DNA of 42,082 bases from an uncultured Neomegalonema sp. (GTDB taxonomy: Bacteria > Pseudomonadota > Alphaproteobacteria > Rhodobacterales > Rhodobacteraceae): assembly GCA_937957975.1 (NCBI GenBank), contig CALFFK010000053.1:1-42082 (forward strand), given 5' to 3'. A program made the translations under genes and the position numbers. Every line of letters begins with the position of its first letter. Position 1 is the first letter of the stretch. The notes beneath the pieces are model-generated. The model searched no databases, was not told where the DNA came from, and worked only from the letters and a program-made list of their open reading frames with translations. This document shows, one piece after another, positions 1 to 13,122 of the stretch.

Positions 1-90
1 CATGGACAGCGCCCCCCCATCCGACCGCAGATGCGCGGCACGGTCCAGGGATGCATGGGTCAGTGCGGGGCGAGTGGCATGTTCAAACAT
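1..90 (-). CDS. nudC: NAD(+) diphosphatase (NudC-like), N-terminal fragment
   Basis: The first 30 codons of a gene read leftward and leave the window at base 1. The peptide starts MFEHATRPALTHASLDRAAH and continues with LRSD. The 'LDRAAHLR' block resembles the N-terminus of alphaproteobacterial NADH/NAD(+) pyrophosphatases, Nudix enzymes that split NAD(H) into NMN(H) and AMP and can decap NAD-capped RNA. A GAGGG ribosome binding site lies just before the ATG at 88-90. The Nudix box itself is outside the window, so the call rests only on this N-terminal resemblance. It shares the strand with proB, 200 bases downstream of the proB stop, but has its own promoter-sized gap. Confidence 0.5.
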   Translation of the reverse strand, partial: MFEHATRPALTHASLDRAAHLRSDGGALSM

Positions 91-116
91 ACCCTCGTTT
101 CTAGTGGATCGACCGA

Positions 117-171
117 GACATTTGAACCCCACAATCTTGCGCGGGCCTCTCGGTTATCTTGTTCAAATGTC
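117..171. promoter_or_regulatory. 11-bp inverted repeat upstream of the nudC-like gene
   Basis: GACATTTGAAC at 117-127 is the exact reverse complement of GTTCAAATGTC at 161-171, with a 33-base spacer. A partial third copy, GTTCAAACAT, sits at 81-90 over the start codon of the leftward nudC-like gene. The spacing suits two helical turns plus, so a dimeric regulator binding site is possible. This is inference from symmetry and position only; an 11-bp match at this distance can also arise by chance in 42 kb. Confidence 0.3.
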
Positions 172-291
172 GAGATAAGTTGATCCGCCAAACAAAATCC
201 AGTGCGTTCGTTTCGTCATAATCAATCCACTATGGCGAAACGCGGTCCGTTTGAGACATAAAGTGTCAGCCGCCGCTGAACGCAACGCCCG

Positions 292-2760
<2,469 letters not shown>

Positions 2761-2764
<4 letters not shown>

Positions 2765-3141
2765 TCGGTCATCTCGTTTTTTACAGCGGTGCGAAAGGCA
2801 TCAGCGGGCAACCGGAACAGCACATCGATCATCTGGCGGGCCTGTTCAGGCTCCAGCGTATCGGCGCGCCATATCAGTGCCTCACGGGCTGGCAGCAGAC
2901 CGTAAAGGATCGCTTTGCGGGCCGCCCTTGCGGTGACGATTGCCGTTAGATTGCCGGAGCGATGGCGTAACTCGATGCGTCCATCATGGTCACTTTGCAC
3001 CATAAACAGAGCCTGCCCGCCCTGCCCCGCCGCAAGAAAATCGTCCAACAGCTCCTGCGCCCGTTTAACCGGGATAGTGCCACGCCCGGTAAATGCGCCG
3101 GTCGCATCGGTCACGCTGACAAAAAGTTTGCGGGCGAACAT
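2761..3141 (-). CDS. Uncharacterised 126-residue protein, first gene of the obgE operon
   Basis: The start is set at the ATG at 3141 (MFARKLFVSVTDATGAFTGR). A longer upstream reading would run through the SRP RNA gene and is rejected. The product is a soluble, mixed alpha/beta-looking chain with no recognised motif: a first strand (KLFVSVTD), a helix (VKRAQELLDDFLAAG), a strand pair around QALFMVQSD and RIELRHR, and a C-terminal helical half. It ends in an ATGA overlap with the next gene. It lies about 55 bases downstream of the SRP RNA on the same strand. A link to ribosome or targeting biology is suggested only by its neighbours, obgE and the SRP RNA. Confidence 0.75.
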
Positions 3142-3195
3142 AATCTGATCTCCGTAGCGGATCGGAGAAGCATACGACGAAAAGCGGAAAAGTGA

Positions 3196-3286
3196 GAAGC
3201 CGCACGACCCGAAACCAAACCGTTGTGGCTGCTTCCTTCCGGACCTGACCAGGTTGGCGGTCGGCTCGCCCGGCGACTCCTCGCTA
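3196..3286 (-). ncRNA. ffs: Signal recognition particle RNA (4.5S-type)
   Basis: Read on the minus strand, the segment holds the invariant SRP apical region: CAGGTCCGGAAGGAAGCAGC, preceded by CCAACCTGGT, which forms the domain IV hairpin bound by Ffh. Flanking arms GAGGAGTCGC (near 3273-3282) and GCGGCTTCTC (near 3197-3206) pair over 10 bases (two G-U), closing the long hairpin. Further pairing inside (GGGCGAGCCGACC with GGTTTCGGGTC-type partners) matches the alphaproteobacterial form. The exact ends are estimated to a few bases. With Ffh it targets nascent membrane proteins to FtsY and SecYEG. Confidence 0.93.
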
Positions 3287-3544
3287 CCTAAATAGGGGAT
3301 GGAGCAGGCCGAGTGCAAGAGGTTTGGTGCGGGGGTGGCTGCCAATTTCTTCGAAAGCGATATGCACGGCGAGCGAGCAAGCTCCGGGGGAGTAGTAGAG
3401 CTTTATGGCGGCGTGTCCTCGTTATCGGGAATGTTGTCATACCTGTTCCGTACTGACCGCGTATTGTCAGGAATAACTGGACGCAGGCAATCGAATGTCC
3501 ATCACTGCATAACGTCGAAAACAGCATCGTAAGGGGACGAACGC

Positions 3545-4609
3545 ATGGCACAGAGTCACAGGATCGCAGTCATTCCCGGCGACGGGATCGGAACGGAAGT
3601 CATGCCGGAAGGGCTGCGCGTGCTGGAAGCCACTGCGCAGAAGTTCGGAATCGAACTGGAGTTCGAGCATCACGATTTCGCCTGTGCGGAGTATTACGCC
3701 AAACATGGGCAGATGATGCCTGATGACTGGCAAGCGCGCCTCGGCGGAGCAGATGCGATCTTCTTCGGGGCGGTAGGATGGCCGGAGACAGTACCGGACC
3801 ATGTGTCGCTCTGGGGATCACTGATCCTGTTTCGGCGCAACTTCGATCAATATGTCAACCTGCGGCCCGCCCGCGCGATGCCGGGGGTTCCCTCGCCGCT
3901 GGCCGGGCGGGGGCCGGGAGACATCGACATGATGATCGTGCGGGAAAATACGGAAGGGGAGTATTCCTCCATCGGCGGGCGAATGTACCCCGAGACCGAG
4001 CGGGAAATCGTCATGCAACAGACGGTAATGAGTCGCGTGGGCGTGGACCGTATTCTGGAATTTGCCTTCGAGCTGGCGCGCAAACGCGGCAAACACCTGA
4101 CTTCGGCCACAAAATCCAACGGCATCTCGATCACCATGCCCTATTGGGATGAACGGGTAGAGGCGATGGCGGCGCGCTATTCGGATGTGAAGGTCGATAA
4201 GTACCATATCGACATCCTGACCGCACAATTTGTGCTGCACCCGGATTGGTTCGACGTGGTGGTGGCCTCGAATCTGTTTGGTGACATTCTATCCGATCTT
4301 GGCCCCGCCTGTACGGGAACCATCGGCATTGCCCCGTCAGGCAATATCAACCCCGAAGGCAAGTTCCCCTCGCTATTCGAGCCGGTCCACGGCTCGGCCC
4401 CCGACATTGCAGGCAAGGGCATCGCGAACCCGGTAGGGCAAATCTGGGCCGGTGCGATGATGCTGGAGCATTTGGGCCACAAGGATGCCGCCGATGCCAT
4501 CGTCGCGGCCATCGAAAAAGTGCTCGCTGATCCGGCCACCCGCACCGGCGATCTGGGCGGGGGCGCGAATACAGTGGTTTGCGGAAAGGCGGTGGCGGCG
4601 CTGATATAA
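3545..4609 (+). CDS. Tartrate / D-malate dehydrogenase family protein
   Basis: This is a 354-residue NAD- and metal-dependent beta-decarboxylating dehydrogenase of the isopropylmalate/isocitrate fold. It opens with the IAVIPGDGIGTEV strand, carries the IVRENTEGEYSSIGGR substrate loop and ends with EPVHGSAPDIAGKG-type nucleotide contacts. The LWGSLILFRRNFDQYVNLRPAR segment is like the TtuC/DmlA group (tartrate dehydrogenase/decarboxylase, D-malate dehydrogenase) rather than LeuB, whose loop differs. It probably converts D-malate or tartrate to pyruvate- or glycerate-level products plus CO2; the substrate cannot be fixed from sequence. A good ribosome binding site (AAGGGGA) precedes the ATG. 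It stands alone, 31 bases from the convergent end of the next gene. Confidence 0.85.
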   Translation: MAQSHRIAVIPGDGIGTEVMPEGLRVLEATAQKFGIELEFEHHDFACAEYYAKHGQMMPDDWQARLGGADAIFFGAVGWPETVPDHVSLWGSLILFRRNFDQYVNLRPARAMPGVPSPLAGRGPGDIDMMIVRENTEGEYSSIGGRMYPETEREIVMQQTVMSRVGVDRILEFAFELARKRGKHLTSATKSNGISITMPYWDERVEAMAARYSDVKVDKYHIDILTAQFVLHPDWFDVVVASNLFGDILSDLGPACTGTIGIAPSGNINPEGKFPSLFEPVHGSAPDIAGKGIANPVGQIWAGAMMLEHLGHKDAADAIVAAIEKVLADPATRTGDLGGGANTVVCGKAVAALI

Positions 4610-4640
4610 AGCCCGCAGGTTTTACATCAACGCCATAACC

Positions 4641-4787
4641 TTACTGGTATGTCGGCTGCACGTTATTGTATGTTGGTACAGTATATTGCGGCTGCGTGTT
4701 ATAGGTCGGGGCCGTGTATTGGGGCTGCGCATTATAGGCAGGGGCTTGATACTGCGGCTGGGTGTAGGCCGGTGCCTGATATGTCGG
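4641..4787 (-). repeat. Degenerate tandem repeat encoding QPQYxAPxYN units
   Basis: The last 48 codons of the exported protein repeat a 10-residue theme: PTYQAPAY, TQPQYQAPAY, NAQPQYTAPTY, NTQPQYTVPTY and NNVQPTYQ. At the DNA level these are imperfect units of about 30 bases rich in TATTG/GGC patterns. Such arrays can change copy number by slippage. Confidence 0.75.
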
Positions 4788-5180
4788 CTGGGCAGGCAGT
4801 GGCGGCGTATAAGTGGGGGCTGGCGTGGGCGTGTATCCAAAGCCCTGCCCACCGCCAAGAATCCGAGCCGAACCATCGCGATTGACGCGGATAGGACGGT
4901 TCGGGGCTTGACCCGGATTGGGAATGAACTGCCATGCGCTCGGCGGGCAATCAATCAACCGGCGATCCCGGCGATCCTCGCGCCGGTCTGCACGGCTGGT
5001 GGTACGGCGCGCATCGCGAATATCCTCAAGGATGTCAGGGCAGGCAAGCGGATCAAGCGCCCATATGCCAGTTACGGTCGCAGGTATACGCACCAAGGGT
5101 ATACGGGTATTTTGTGCCTGCACCAGCGTAGGCAAAGCCATAGCAGCGGCAAGGATCGCAGACAGCAGAGTCCGGGACAT
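4641..5180 (-). CDS. Exported protein with Pro/Gln/Tyr-rich C-terminal repeats
   Basis: The family is unknown. The start chosen is the ATG at 5180, preceded by AAGGAG at a normal distance; a longer frame would begin inside a terminator hairpin. The N-terminus MSRTLLSAILAAAMALPTLV is a clear signal peptide with likely cleavage after AQA. The mature 150-odd residues contain two Cys (near LDPLACPDIL and LIDCPPSAW), an Arg/Asp-rich helix between them (RRTTSRADRREDRRDRR), a short basic region and then about 48 residues of a degenerate QPQYxAPxYN repeat. The paired cysteines could form a disulfide. The tail resembles extended cell-surface or matrix sequences, but no function can be assigned. Confidence 0.75.
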   Translation of the reverse strand: MSRTLLSAILAAAMALPTLVQAQNTRIPLVRIPATVTGIWALDPLACPDILEDIRDARRTTSRADRREDRRDRRLIDCPPSAWQFIPNPGQAPNRPIRVNRDGSARILGGGQGFGYTPTPAPTYTPPLPAQPTYQAPAYTQPQYQAPAYNAQPQYTAPTYNTQPQYTVPTYNNVQPTYQ

Positions 5181-5207
5181 GGTTTTACTCCTTGAAGAAC
5201 ATTGCAT

Positions 5208-5245
5208 AAAAAAACGCGCGCCATGGTGTCATGGACGCACGTTTT
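5208..5245 (-). terminator. Rho-independent terminator
   Basis: On the minus strand the arms AAAACGTGCGTCCATG and CATGGCGCGCGTTTT pair around a 4-base loop with a few mismatches, and seven T follow (plus-strand A at 5208-5214). It lies downstream of the small basic exported protein (ending 5404) and immediately before the exported repeat protein (start 5180). It therefore probably separates the two transcripts. Confidence 0.6.
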
Positions 5246-5403
5246 CTTCAACCGATGCCCGTTGATGCAGGGGAGTGAGCCATCTCCGGGACCGCCCCCT
5301 ACTCAATCCAATGCGCGTGAAACGCGATCGAATTGAGTAATAGAGAGCCGGGAAACATACGCTTCTTCACAGGCTTCCCGATCAGGACTGATCGCGCCTC
5401 ACA

Positions 5404-5715
5404 TCAGTAGCGGCTAAAGCCATGCCCAAAATTGCGATGCAGGGAGCGGCGGTAAGCGCGACGTGCTGCACGGCGTGCCTTGCGATGGGCGCGACGTGGA
5501 TTGTAGTAATCCTTGCCATAGGAATATCTCGGCACACTGGAATAACCGAAGCTATAGAACGGTGCGACATAGCCATAACGGGGCGTAGAATAGCTATGAC
5601 CATAAACCGGGGCGCTGACATAACCCGAAAAACTGAACGAACCACCAGCAGAAGCAGGCACGGAAGCGGCTGCAAATCCAAGGGCGGCAGTGGCGGCGAT
5701 AAGAAGTTTTTTCAT
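5404..5715 (-). CDS. Small exported Tyr/Ser-rich basic protein
   Basis: A 103-residue unknown. The start is the ATG at 5715, MKKLLIAATAALGFAAASVP, a typical signal peptide with a probable cut after ASA. The mature protein has a Gly/Ser/Tyr-rich half (GYVSAPVYGHSYSTPRYGY and VPRYSYGKDYY) and an Arg-rich tail with RRAHRKARRAARRAYRRS. The tail makes it strongly basic, so it may bind acidic polymers such as nucleic acid or polysaccharide. Longer readings upstream would extend into AT-rich intergenic DNA and are rejected. Composition is similar to the neighbouring exported repeat protein on the same strand, from which it is separated by a terminator and a short inverted repeat (ACTCAAT/ATTGAGT near 5301-5338). 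Confidence 0.75.
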   Translation of the reverse strand: MKKLLIAATAALGFAAASVPASAGGSFSFSGYVSAPVYGHSYSTPRYGYVAPFYSFGYSSVPRYSYGKDYYNPRRAHRKARRAARRAYRRSLHRNFGHGFSRY

Positions 5716-5915
5716 GGGTCGTATCCCTTTCTGGTTCGGCGGACGTTTCAGCAACCTCTTGGCCGCATTCTGCCCTGATGATGCTACTCCAACGGACAAC
5801 CGGATGGGTTTCCGTCGAAAAAATCCTAATTTTTTCCAAACCCGCAATAAAACATTGTAATACAACGTGAAAATAATTTCCTTCAATCAATACCAACAAC
5901 CTATGAGGGTGAAAT

Positions 5916-8725
<2,810 letters not shown>

Positions 8726-8765
8726 TCTCTGCGCGCCAAAAATTCGGTGAGGAGCGAATACCAGC

Positions 8766-9383
8766 ATGGCTATTGCTATAAGCCTTCCCCGATTCCGCCG
8801 TCCCCCCCGATATGAACGCCGTCCACGCGTTATCGCAGATCGTCATGCGCGCGCCGCGCTGTCGCGTGAAAAACGCTGGAAACACCGGGGCAGGTCAAAA
8901 ATCTCCAGAAAAATTCTGGCGGGCATCACGGCGATGAGTGTCCTGTTTGCCTTTTGGTTTGTCTACAAACCTGATGTGGCGCCTCCCGCTCCGCCGCTCG
9001 CTTTCCCGGACTTCGTAGCACAGGCTGAAACCGCCTTCCCCGAAGCTGTGCGCGGTCATACGAGAGCACGCGGTGGAAATCTCGCTGATGGACGTGAAGT
9101 TCCTGTGGCAATCTCGCTTCTTCTTCCCGCTCACACGCTTGAATCCGCCAGCGCCTCCCCGGATGCACTCACCCGCCTGTCCGCGCCTTTTGTTGGCGCA
9201 GAACGCGCCATCTCCGGCATGGAAATGGGTGCCCGGATTGCGCGACTGTCGAGCGCAGCCATCCCGGCCGGGATCACGAGTTGCTATACTTACAACGTGA
9301 GCGGACCACGAAGCGTCGCCATCTCCGAAATCAGAAAAATCCGCGCAGTTATGCTGGAGATAGTCTTCAACCCGGAATGTTGA
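8766..9383 (+). CDS. Unknown single-pass membrane-anchored protein
   Basis: A 205-residue protein of unrecognised family. A strongly basic cytoplasmic N-terminus of about 50 residues (many Arg and Lys) is followed by one hydrophobic segment near residues 52-67 (ILAGITAMSVLFAFWFVY), then a proline-rich linker and an outer domain of about 130 residues. That layout fits an inner-membrane anchor with the C-terminal part in the periplasm. The start at 8766 has a GGAG-type site upstream. It follows ligA on the same strand by 40 bases and may share its transcript. It is convergent with maeB, with a 36-base gap. Confidence 0.6.
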   Translation: MAIAISLPRFRRPPRYERRPRVIADRHARAALSREKRWKHRGRSKISRKILAGITAMSVLFAFWFVYKPDVAPPAPPLAFPDFVAQAETAFPEAVRGHTRARGGNLADGREVPVAISLLLPAHTLESASASPDALTRLSAPFVGAERAISGMEMGARIARLSSAAIPAGITSCYTYNVSGPRSVAISEIRKIRAVMLEIVFNPEC

Positions 9384-9419
9384 GCCGAAAAACCCTGCCA
9401 GGTTTCAGGATCACACGTC

Positions 9420-11672
9420 CTAAAATGCCCCCGCTGCAAACACCGCCATATTGACAATATCGCCAACACCAGACCCCATTGAACATAGCTGAACCGGGCT
9501 TTCCATCCCGACAAGGATGGGTCCGATAAGGGTCGAACCGCCCAGTTCCCGCAACATCTTGGTTGAGATCGACGCCGAGTGGCGGGCGGGCATGACGAGC
9601 ACATTGGCGGGGCCGGAAAGGCGACAGAAGGGATACGTCTCCATCGCCGCACGGTTGAGGGCCACATCCGCCGCCATCTCACCATCAAATTCGAAATCAA
9701 CGCCCCGGCCTTCCAGTATCCGCACCGCATCGCGCAAATTGTCGGAGCGTTCGGATTCCGGATATCCGAATGTCGAGTACGACGTCATTGCAACGCGTGG
9801 CTCCAATCCGAGTTTTCTGGCGGCTCCGGCGGCGGCTTCGGCGATATTGGCCAGTTCCTCTGCCCCCGGCATCTCGTGAACCAATGTGTCAGCCACCAGC
9901 ACCGTCCGCCCACGTGCCAATACCGCCGTCACACCAATAATGTTGGGCTTACGATCAGGATCGAGCACCTGACGCACATCTTCGAGAATCATTGAAGACT
10001 TGCGGGTGACGCCGGAAATCATCGCATCAGCATCCCCTGTCTCGACCATCAGCGCGGCAAAGATATTGCGGTCTTGCTGCACCATGCGTTCACAGTCACG
10101 CATCAATCGTCCACGTCGTTGCAGCTTGGCATAGAGATGTTCGGTATAGGTCGGAACGCGTTCGGACAGGCGGGCATTGTGGATTGTGACTTCTTCCACA
10201 CCATCGAGGCCCACTTTCTGCGCGACCTCGTAAATTTCATCCTCGCGCCCAATCAGGATCGCCTCGCCCAGTCCTGCGCGGGTATAGCTTACGGCAGCAC
10301 GGATGACGCGCTCGTCTTCGCCCTCGGCAAAAACCACGCGCTTGGGCTGCATTCTAACCCGTTCATGCAAGCGTTGCAGCATGGTGACGGTGGGATCGAG
10401 GCGGGCCATCAGGCTTTGCTCATAACCTGCAAGATCAATGATGGGCTTGCGGGCAACGCCGGAATTCATCGCGGCCTGAGCCACAGCGACCGGAACCTGA
10501 TGGATGAGGCGCGGATCGAAGGGGGCGGGAATAATGTAATCCGGGCCATAGCGCAGTTTCCGCCCATAAGCGGTGGCCACGTCGTCATGCACATCCTGCC
10601 GCGCAAGCTGTGCTATTGCACGGGCAGCAGCAATCTTCATCTCGTCATTGATCGTGCGCGCCCGCACATCAAGCGCACCCCGGAAAATATAGGGAAAACC
10701 AAGGACGTTATTGACCTGATTGGGGTAATCGCTGCGCCCGGTGGCAATGATGGCGTCAGGGCGGGCCTCACGGGCTTCCTCCGGCGAGATTTCAGGGTCA
10801 GGATTGGCCATGGCAAAGATGATGGGTCGCTCGTTCATCGTCATCAGCATATCGGGCGTAAGGATACCAGGGGCGCTGAGACCCAGAAACAGATCCGCCC
10901 CTGCCACCGCTTCGGCCAGCGTCCGCAATTCAGTCTTCGGTGCGTGGGGAGCACGCCATTCATCAATGTCGCCCCGATCAGCATGGAGCACACCGTCAAT
11001 ATCCACGAGGATCGCGTTTTCGTCGGGTAGCCCCATCTTCTTGAGCAATTCGATACAGGCGATACCTGCCGCTCCGGCCCCGCTCATCACGAGGCGCGTG
11101 TCCTCGATGCGTCGCCCTGTCAGATCAAGCGCATTCAACACCCCCGCCGCAACGATGATCGCTGTGCCGTGCTGGTCATCGTGGAAAACGGGAATATCCA
11201 TCATCTCACGCAGGGTCCGCTCGATGATGAAGCATTCAGGAGACTTGATGTCCTCCAGATTAATGCCCGCGAAACTTGGTCCCATATAGCGGACTGCATT
11301 GATAATATCGTCGGCATTAGCCGTGTCGAGTTCGATGTCGATGCTGTCTATATCGGCGAACCGCTTGAAGAGGACGGCCTTACCCTCCATCACCGGCTTC
11401 GACGCCAGCGCCCCCAGATTACCCAGCCCAAGGATTGCAGAGCCATTGGTGATGACCGCAACGAGATTTCCCTTGGCGGTGTATTCATAGGCAAGGTCCG
11501 GGTTCTCAGCGATGGCCCGCACAGGAACCGCAACGCCGGGCGAGTAAGCAAGGCTCAGGTCACGTTGGGTTGCCAGCGGCTTGGTCGCCACGACTTCGAG
11601 CTTGCCGGGTTTCCCCTGTGAGTGGAAGCGCAAGGCTTCGTCGTTCGTATGACGGCGGGGGGTATCGGACAT
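9420..11672 (-). CDS. maeB: NADP-dependent malic enzyme (with phosphotransacetylase-like domain)
   Basis: This enzyme oxidatively decarboxylates malate to pyruvate and makes NADPH, linking the TCA cycle to gluconeogenesis and lipid synthesis. The 750-residue length is that of MaeB-type enzymes. The malic enzyme part (about 1-430) has the [14 protein letters not shown] and [16 protein letters not shown] motifs. The C-terminal part (about 430-750) resembles phosphate acetyltransferase and usually acts as an acetyl-CoA-sensing regulatory domain without transferase activity. The start codon at 11672 gives [17 protein letters not shown], typical of the family. It is transcribed alone. Confidence 0.95.
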   Translation of the reverse strand: MSDTPRRHTNDEALRFHSQGKPGKLEVVATKPLATQRDLSLAYSPGVAVPVRAIAENPDLAYEYTAKGNLVAVITNGSAILGLGNLGALASKPVMEGKAVLFKRFADIDSIDIELDTANADDIINAVRYMGPSFAGINLEDIKSPECFIIERTLREMMDIPVFHDDQHGTAIIVAAGVLNALDLTGRRIEDTRLVMSGAGAAGIACIELLKKMGLPDENAILVDIDGVLHADRGDIDEWRAPHAPKTELRTLAEAVAGADLFLGLSAPGILTPDMLMTMNERPIIFAMANPDPEISPEEAREARPDAIIATGRSDYPNQVNNVLGFPYIFRGALDVRARTINDEMKIAAARAIAQLARQDVHDDVATAYGRKLRYGPDYIIPAPFDPRLIHQVPVAVAQAAMNSGVARKPIIDLAGYEQSLMARLDPTVTMLQRLHERVRMQPKRVVFAEGEDERVIRAAVSYTRAGLGEAILIGREDEIYEVAQKVGLDGVEEVTIHNARLSERVPTYTEHLYAKLQRRGRLMRDCERMVQQDRNIFAALMVETGDADAMISGVTRKSSMILEDVRQVLDPDRKPNIIGVTAVLARGRTVLVADTLVHEMPGAEELANIAEAAAGAARKLGLEPRVAMTSYSTFGYPESERSDNLRDAVRILEGRGVDFEFDGEMAADVALNRAAMETYPFCRLSGPANVLVMPARHSASISTKMLRELGGSTLIGPILVGMESPVQLCSMGSGVGDIVNMAVFAAGAF

Positions 11673-11729
11673 TGGCTCGCTCAGACGCAGGAAAAGGAGC
11701 GCGACCTTATGCCGGGGGCGGGATCACGA

Positions 11730-12128
11730 TCAAGCGGGTTCCTGTGCCCATCTTTCCACCCCGTCAGGGATCACCACCCATGGCAGTTTGCTATCAAGCC
11801 AGATATGCGCAGTCGGCTCCGGCACGTTGTCCAACGCGCCGCCCTTGACGGAAATACACTCAGCCGCACGATGCCAAAGGCGGGAGCCGCATTCGGGGCA
11901 AAAAGCGCAGTCGAGCATATCTCCGCTGGCCGTTGGGCGCGTCCATACCTGCGGTTCGCCGCGTTGCACCTCCATCCCATCGGATGGCACAATCACCGAG
12001 ATACCGAAAGCCGAAGACGATTGACGGCGACATTCAGTGCAATGGCAGCAATAGACCCGCTTCGGCGTAACAGTAAGCCGGAAGCGAATCGCGCCACATT
12101 GGCATCCTCCTGCCGCATCATTTGACAT
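11730..12128 (-). CDS. GFA-family zinc protein
   Basis: A 132-residue member of the glutathione-dependent formaldehyde-activating (GFA/CENP-V) family. Zinc-binding cysteines are visible: Cys9 and Cys11 in GGCQCG, Cys28, Cys30 and Cys33 in YCCHCTEC, and Cys74, Cys77 and Cys80 in DCAFCPECG. The first member of the family was proposed to join formaldehyde to glutathione. Most homologues have no proven activity, so the reaction here is unknown. It lies between maeB and the divergent SDR, and nothing nearby indicates formaldehyde metabolism. Confidence 0.88.
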   Translation of the reverse strand: MSNDAAGGCQCGAIRFRLTVTPKRVYCCHCTECRRQSSSAFGISVIVPSDGMEVQRGEPQVWTRPTASGDMLDCAFCPECGSRLWHRAAECISVKGGALDNVPEPTAHIWLDSKLPWVVIPDGVERWAQEPA

Positions 12129-12246
12129 CGTTCCATTCCCTCGCTCATATCGCCCGACATTAAGGCAAATTGCGCACCCATTGAATCAAGTGGCAGGTCT
12201 TCGCATTCGCACCGTAAGGCGGGAGACAGCGAAACCTGCCTCCATA

Positions 12247-12256
12247 TTTGCGCAAA
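12247..12256. promoter_or_regulatory. 10-bp palindrome before the BDH2-like SDR gene
   Basis: TTTGCGCAAA is a perfect palindrome 23 bases before the SDR start codon. A similar inverted half-site, GCAAATTGCGCA, lies at 12165-12176. A binding site for the IclR regulator encoded two genes downstream is a possibility from position alone; no consensus could be tested. Confidence 0.25.
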
Positions 12257-12279
12257 TTGCTGTAGCAGGGGAACAAAAG

Positions 12280-13029
12280 ATGGCACAGGGCAGACTCGCA
12301 GGGAAAAAGGCGTTTCTAACGGCGGCGGGACAGGGAATTGGGCGCGCAACAGCGTTGGCCTTCCTGCGCGAAGGGGCCGAGGTTGTCGCAACTGACATCA
12401 ACAGCGACCTGTTGGTCAAACTGGCCGAAGATGGCCCCGGCATCATCACTCATCCGCTCGATGCGCGGGACACCGATGCGGTCCATGCCGCCGCAAAGCA
12501 GGCTGGAAAGATTGATATTCTCTTCAATTGTGCCGGTTTCGTGCATGCGGGATCAATCCTTGATGTGGATGAAGCAGCATGGGATTTCAGCTTTGATCTG
12601 AATGTGAAGACCCTGTGGCGAACCCTCAATGCCTTTGTGCCGGGTATGCTGGAGAATGGCGGCGGCTCCATCGTCAATATGTCCTCGGCTCTCCAGACCA
12701 TCAAGGCAGTGCCAAACCGCGCCCTTTACACCGCCACCAAGGCGGCAGTTGCTGGGCTGACCAAGGCAGTAGCAGCAGACTTCATAACGCAGGGCATTCG
12801 ATGCAACTGCATCTGCCCCGGCACCGTGCAATCGCCCTCGCTGGAGGAACGAATGCATGCAATGCCCGGCACTTACGAGGAGGCCCGCGCCGCCTTTGTC
12901 GCACGGCAACCCATGGGGCGAATTGCCGAAGCAGACGAAATTGCCATGCTGGCGGTCTATCTCGCTTCCGACGAAAGCGCCTTTGTGACAGGGGGCGAGC
13001 ATGTCATTGATGGTGGCTGGTCACTGTGA
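12280..13029 (+). CDS. Short-chain dehydrogenase, BDH2 / 2-keto-3-deoxy-L-fuconate dehydrogenase type
   Basis: The start is placed at the ATG at 12280, after AGGGGAA; earlier Met codons add an unlikely extension. The 249-residue protein has an NAD-binding TAAGQGIGRA motif at the front, NNAG replaced by NCAG (residues 83-86), the catalytic Ser near 135-136, Tyr150 and Lys154, and an Arg at 147 just before the active site. The C-terminal half (RCNCICPGTVQSPSLEER, then AVYLASDESAFVTGG) is strikingly like human DHRS6/BDH2 and like bacterial 2-keto-3-deoxy-L-fuconate dehydrogenases. The substrate is a small hydroxy acid or keto-deoxy sugar acid, not resolvable here. It is followed by an MDR reductase and an IclR regulator on the same strand. 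Confidence 0.85.
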   Translation: MAQGRLAGKKAFLTAAGQGIGRATALAFLREGAEVVATDINSDLLVKLAEDGPGIITHPLDARDTDAVHAAAKQAGKIDILFNCAGFVHAGSILDVDEAAWDFSFDLNVKTLWRTLNAFVPGMLENGGGSIVNMSSALQTIKAVPNRALYTATKAAVAGLTKAVAADFITQGIRCNCICPGTVQSPSLEERMHAMPGTYEEARAAFVARQPMGRIAEADEIAMLAVYLASDESAFVTGGEHVIDGGWSL

Positions 13030-13122
13030 GGAGGAGGAATTTCTGATGAAAGATGACGGGTTTTCCAAAAGACTCCCTAAATTGCAGACGCTGTTTAACC
13101 GCTTGATCGGAGAACCAGAACA

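Noticed and set aside
3545..4609. 3-isopropylmalate dehydrogenase (LeuB)
   Set aside because: The substrate loop LWGSLILFRRNFDQYVNLRP and the isolated position away from leuCD fit the tartrate/D-malate group better.
10074..11030. A 318-codon plus-strand frame opposite maeB
   Set aside because: Shadow of maeB; no start signals and no motif.
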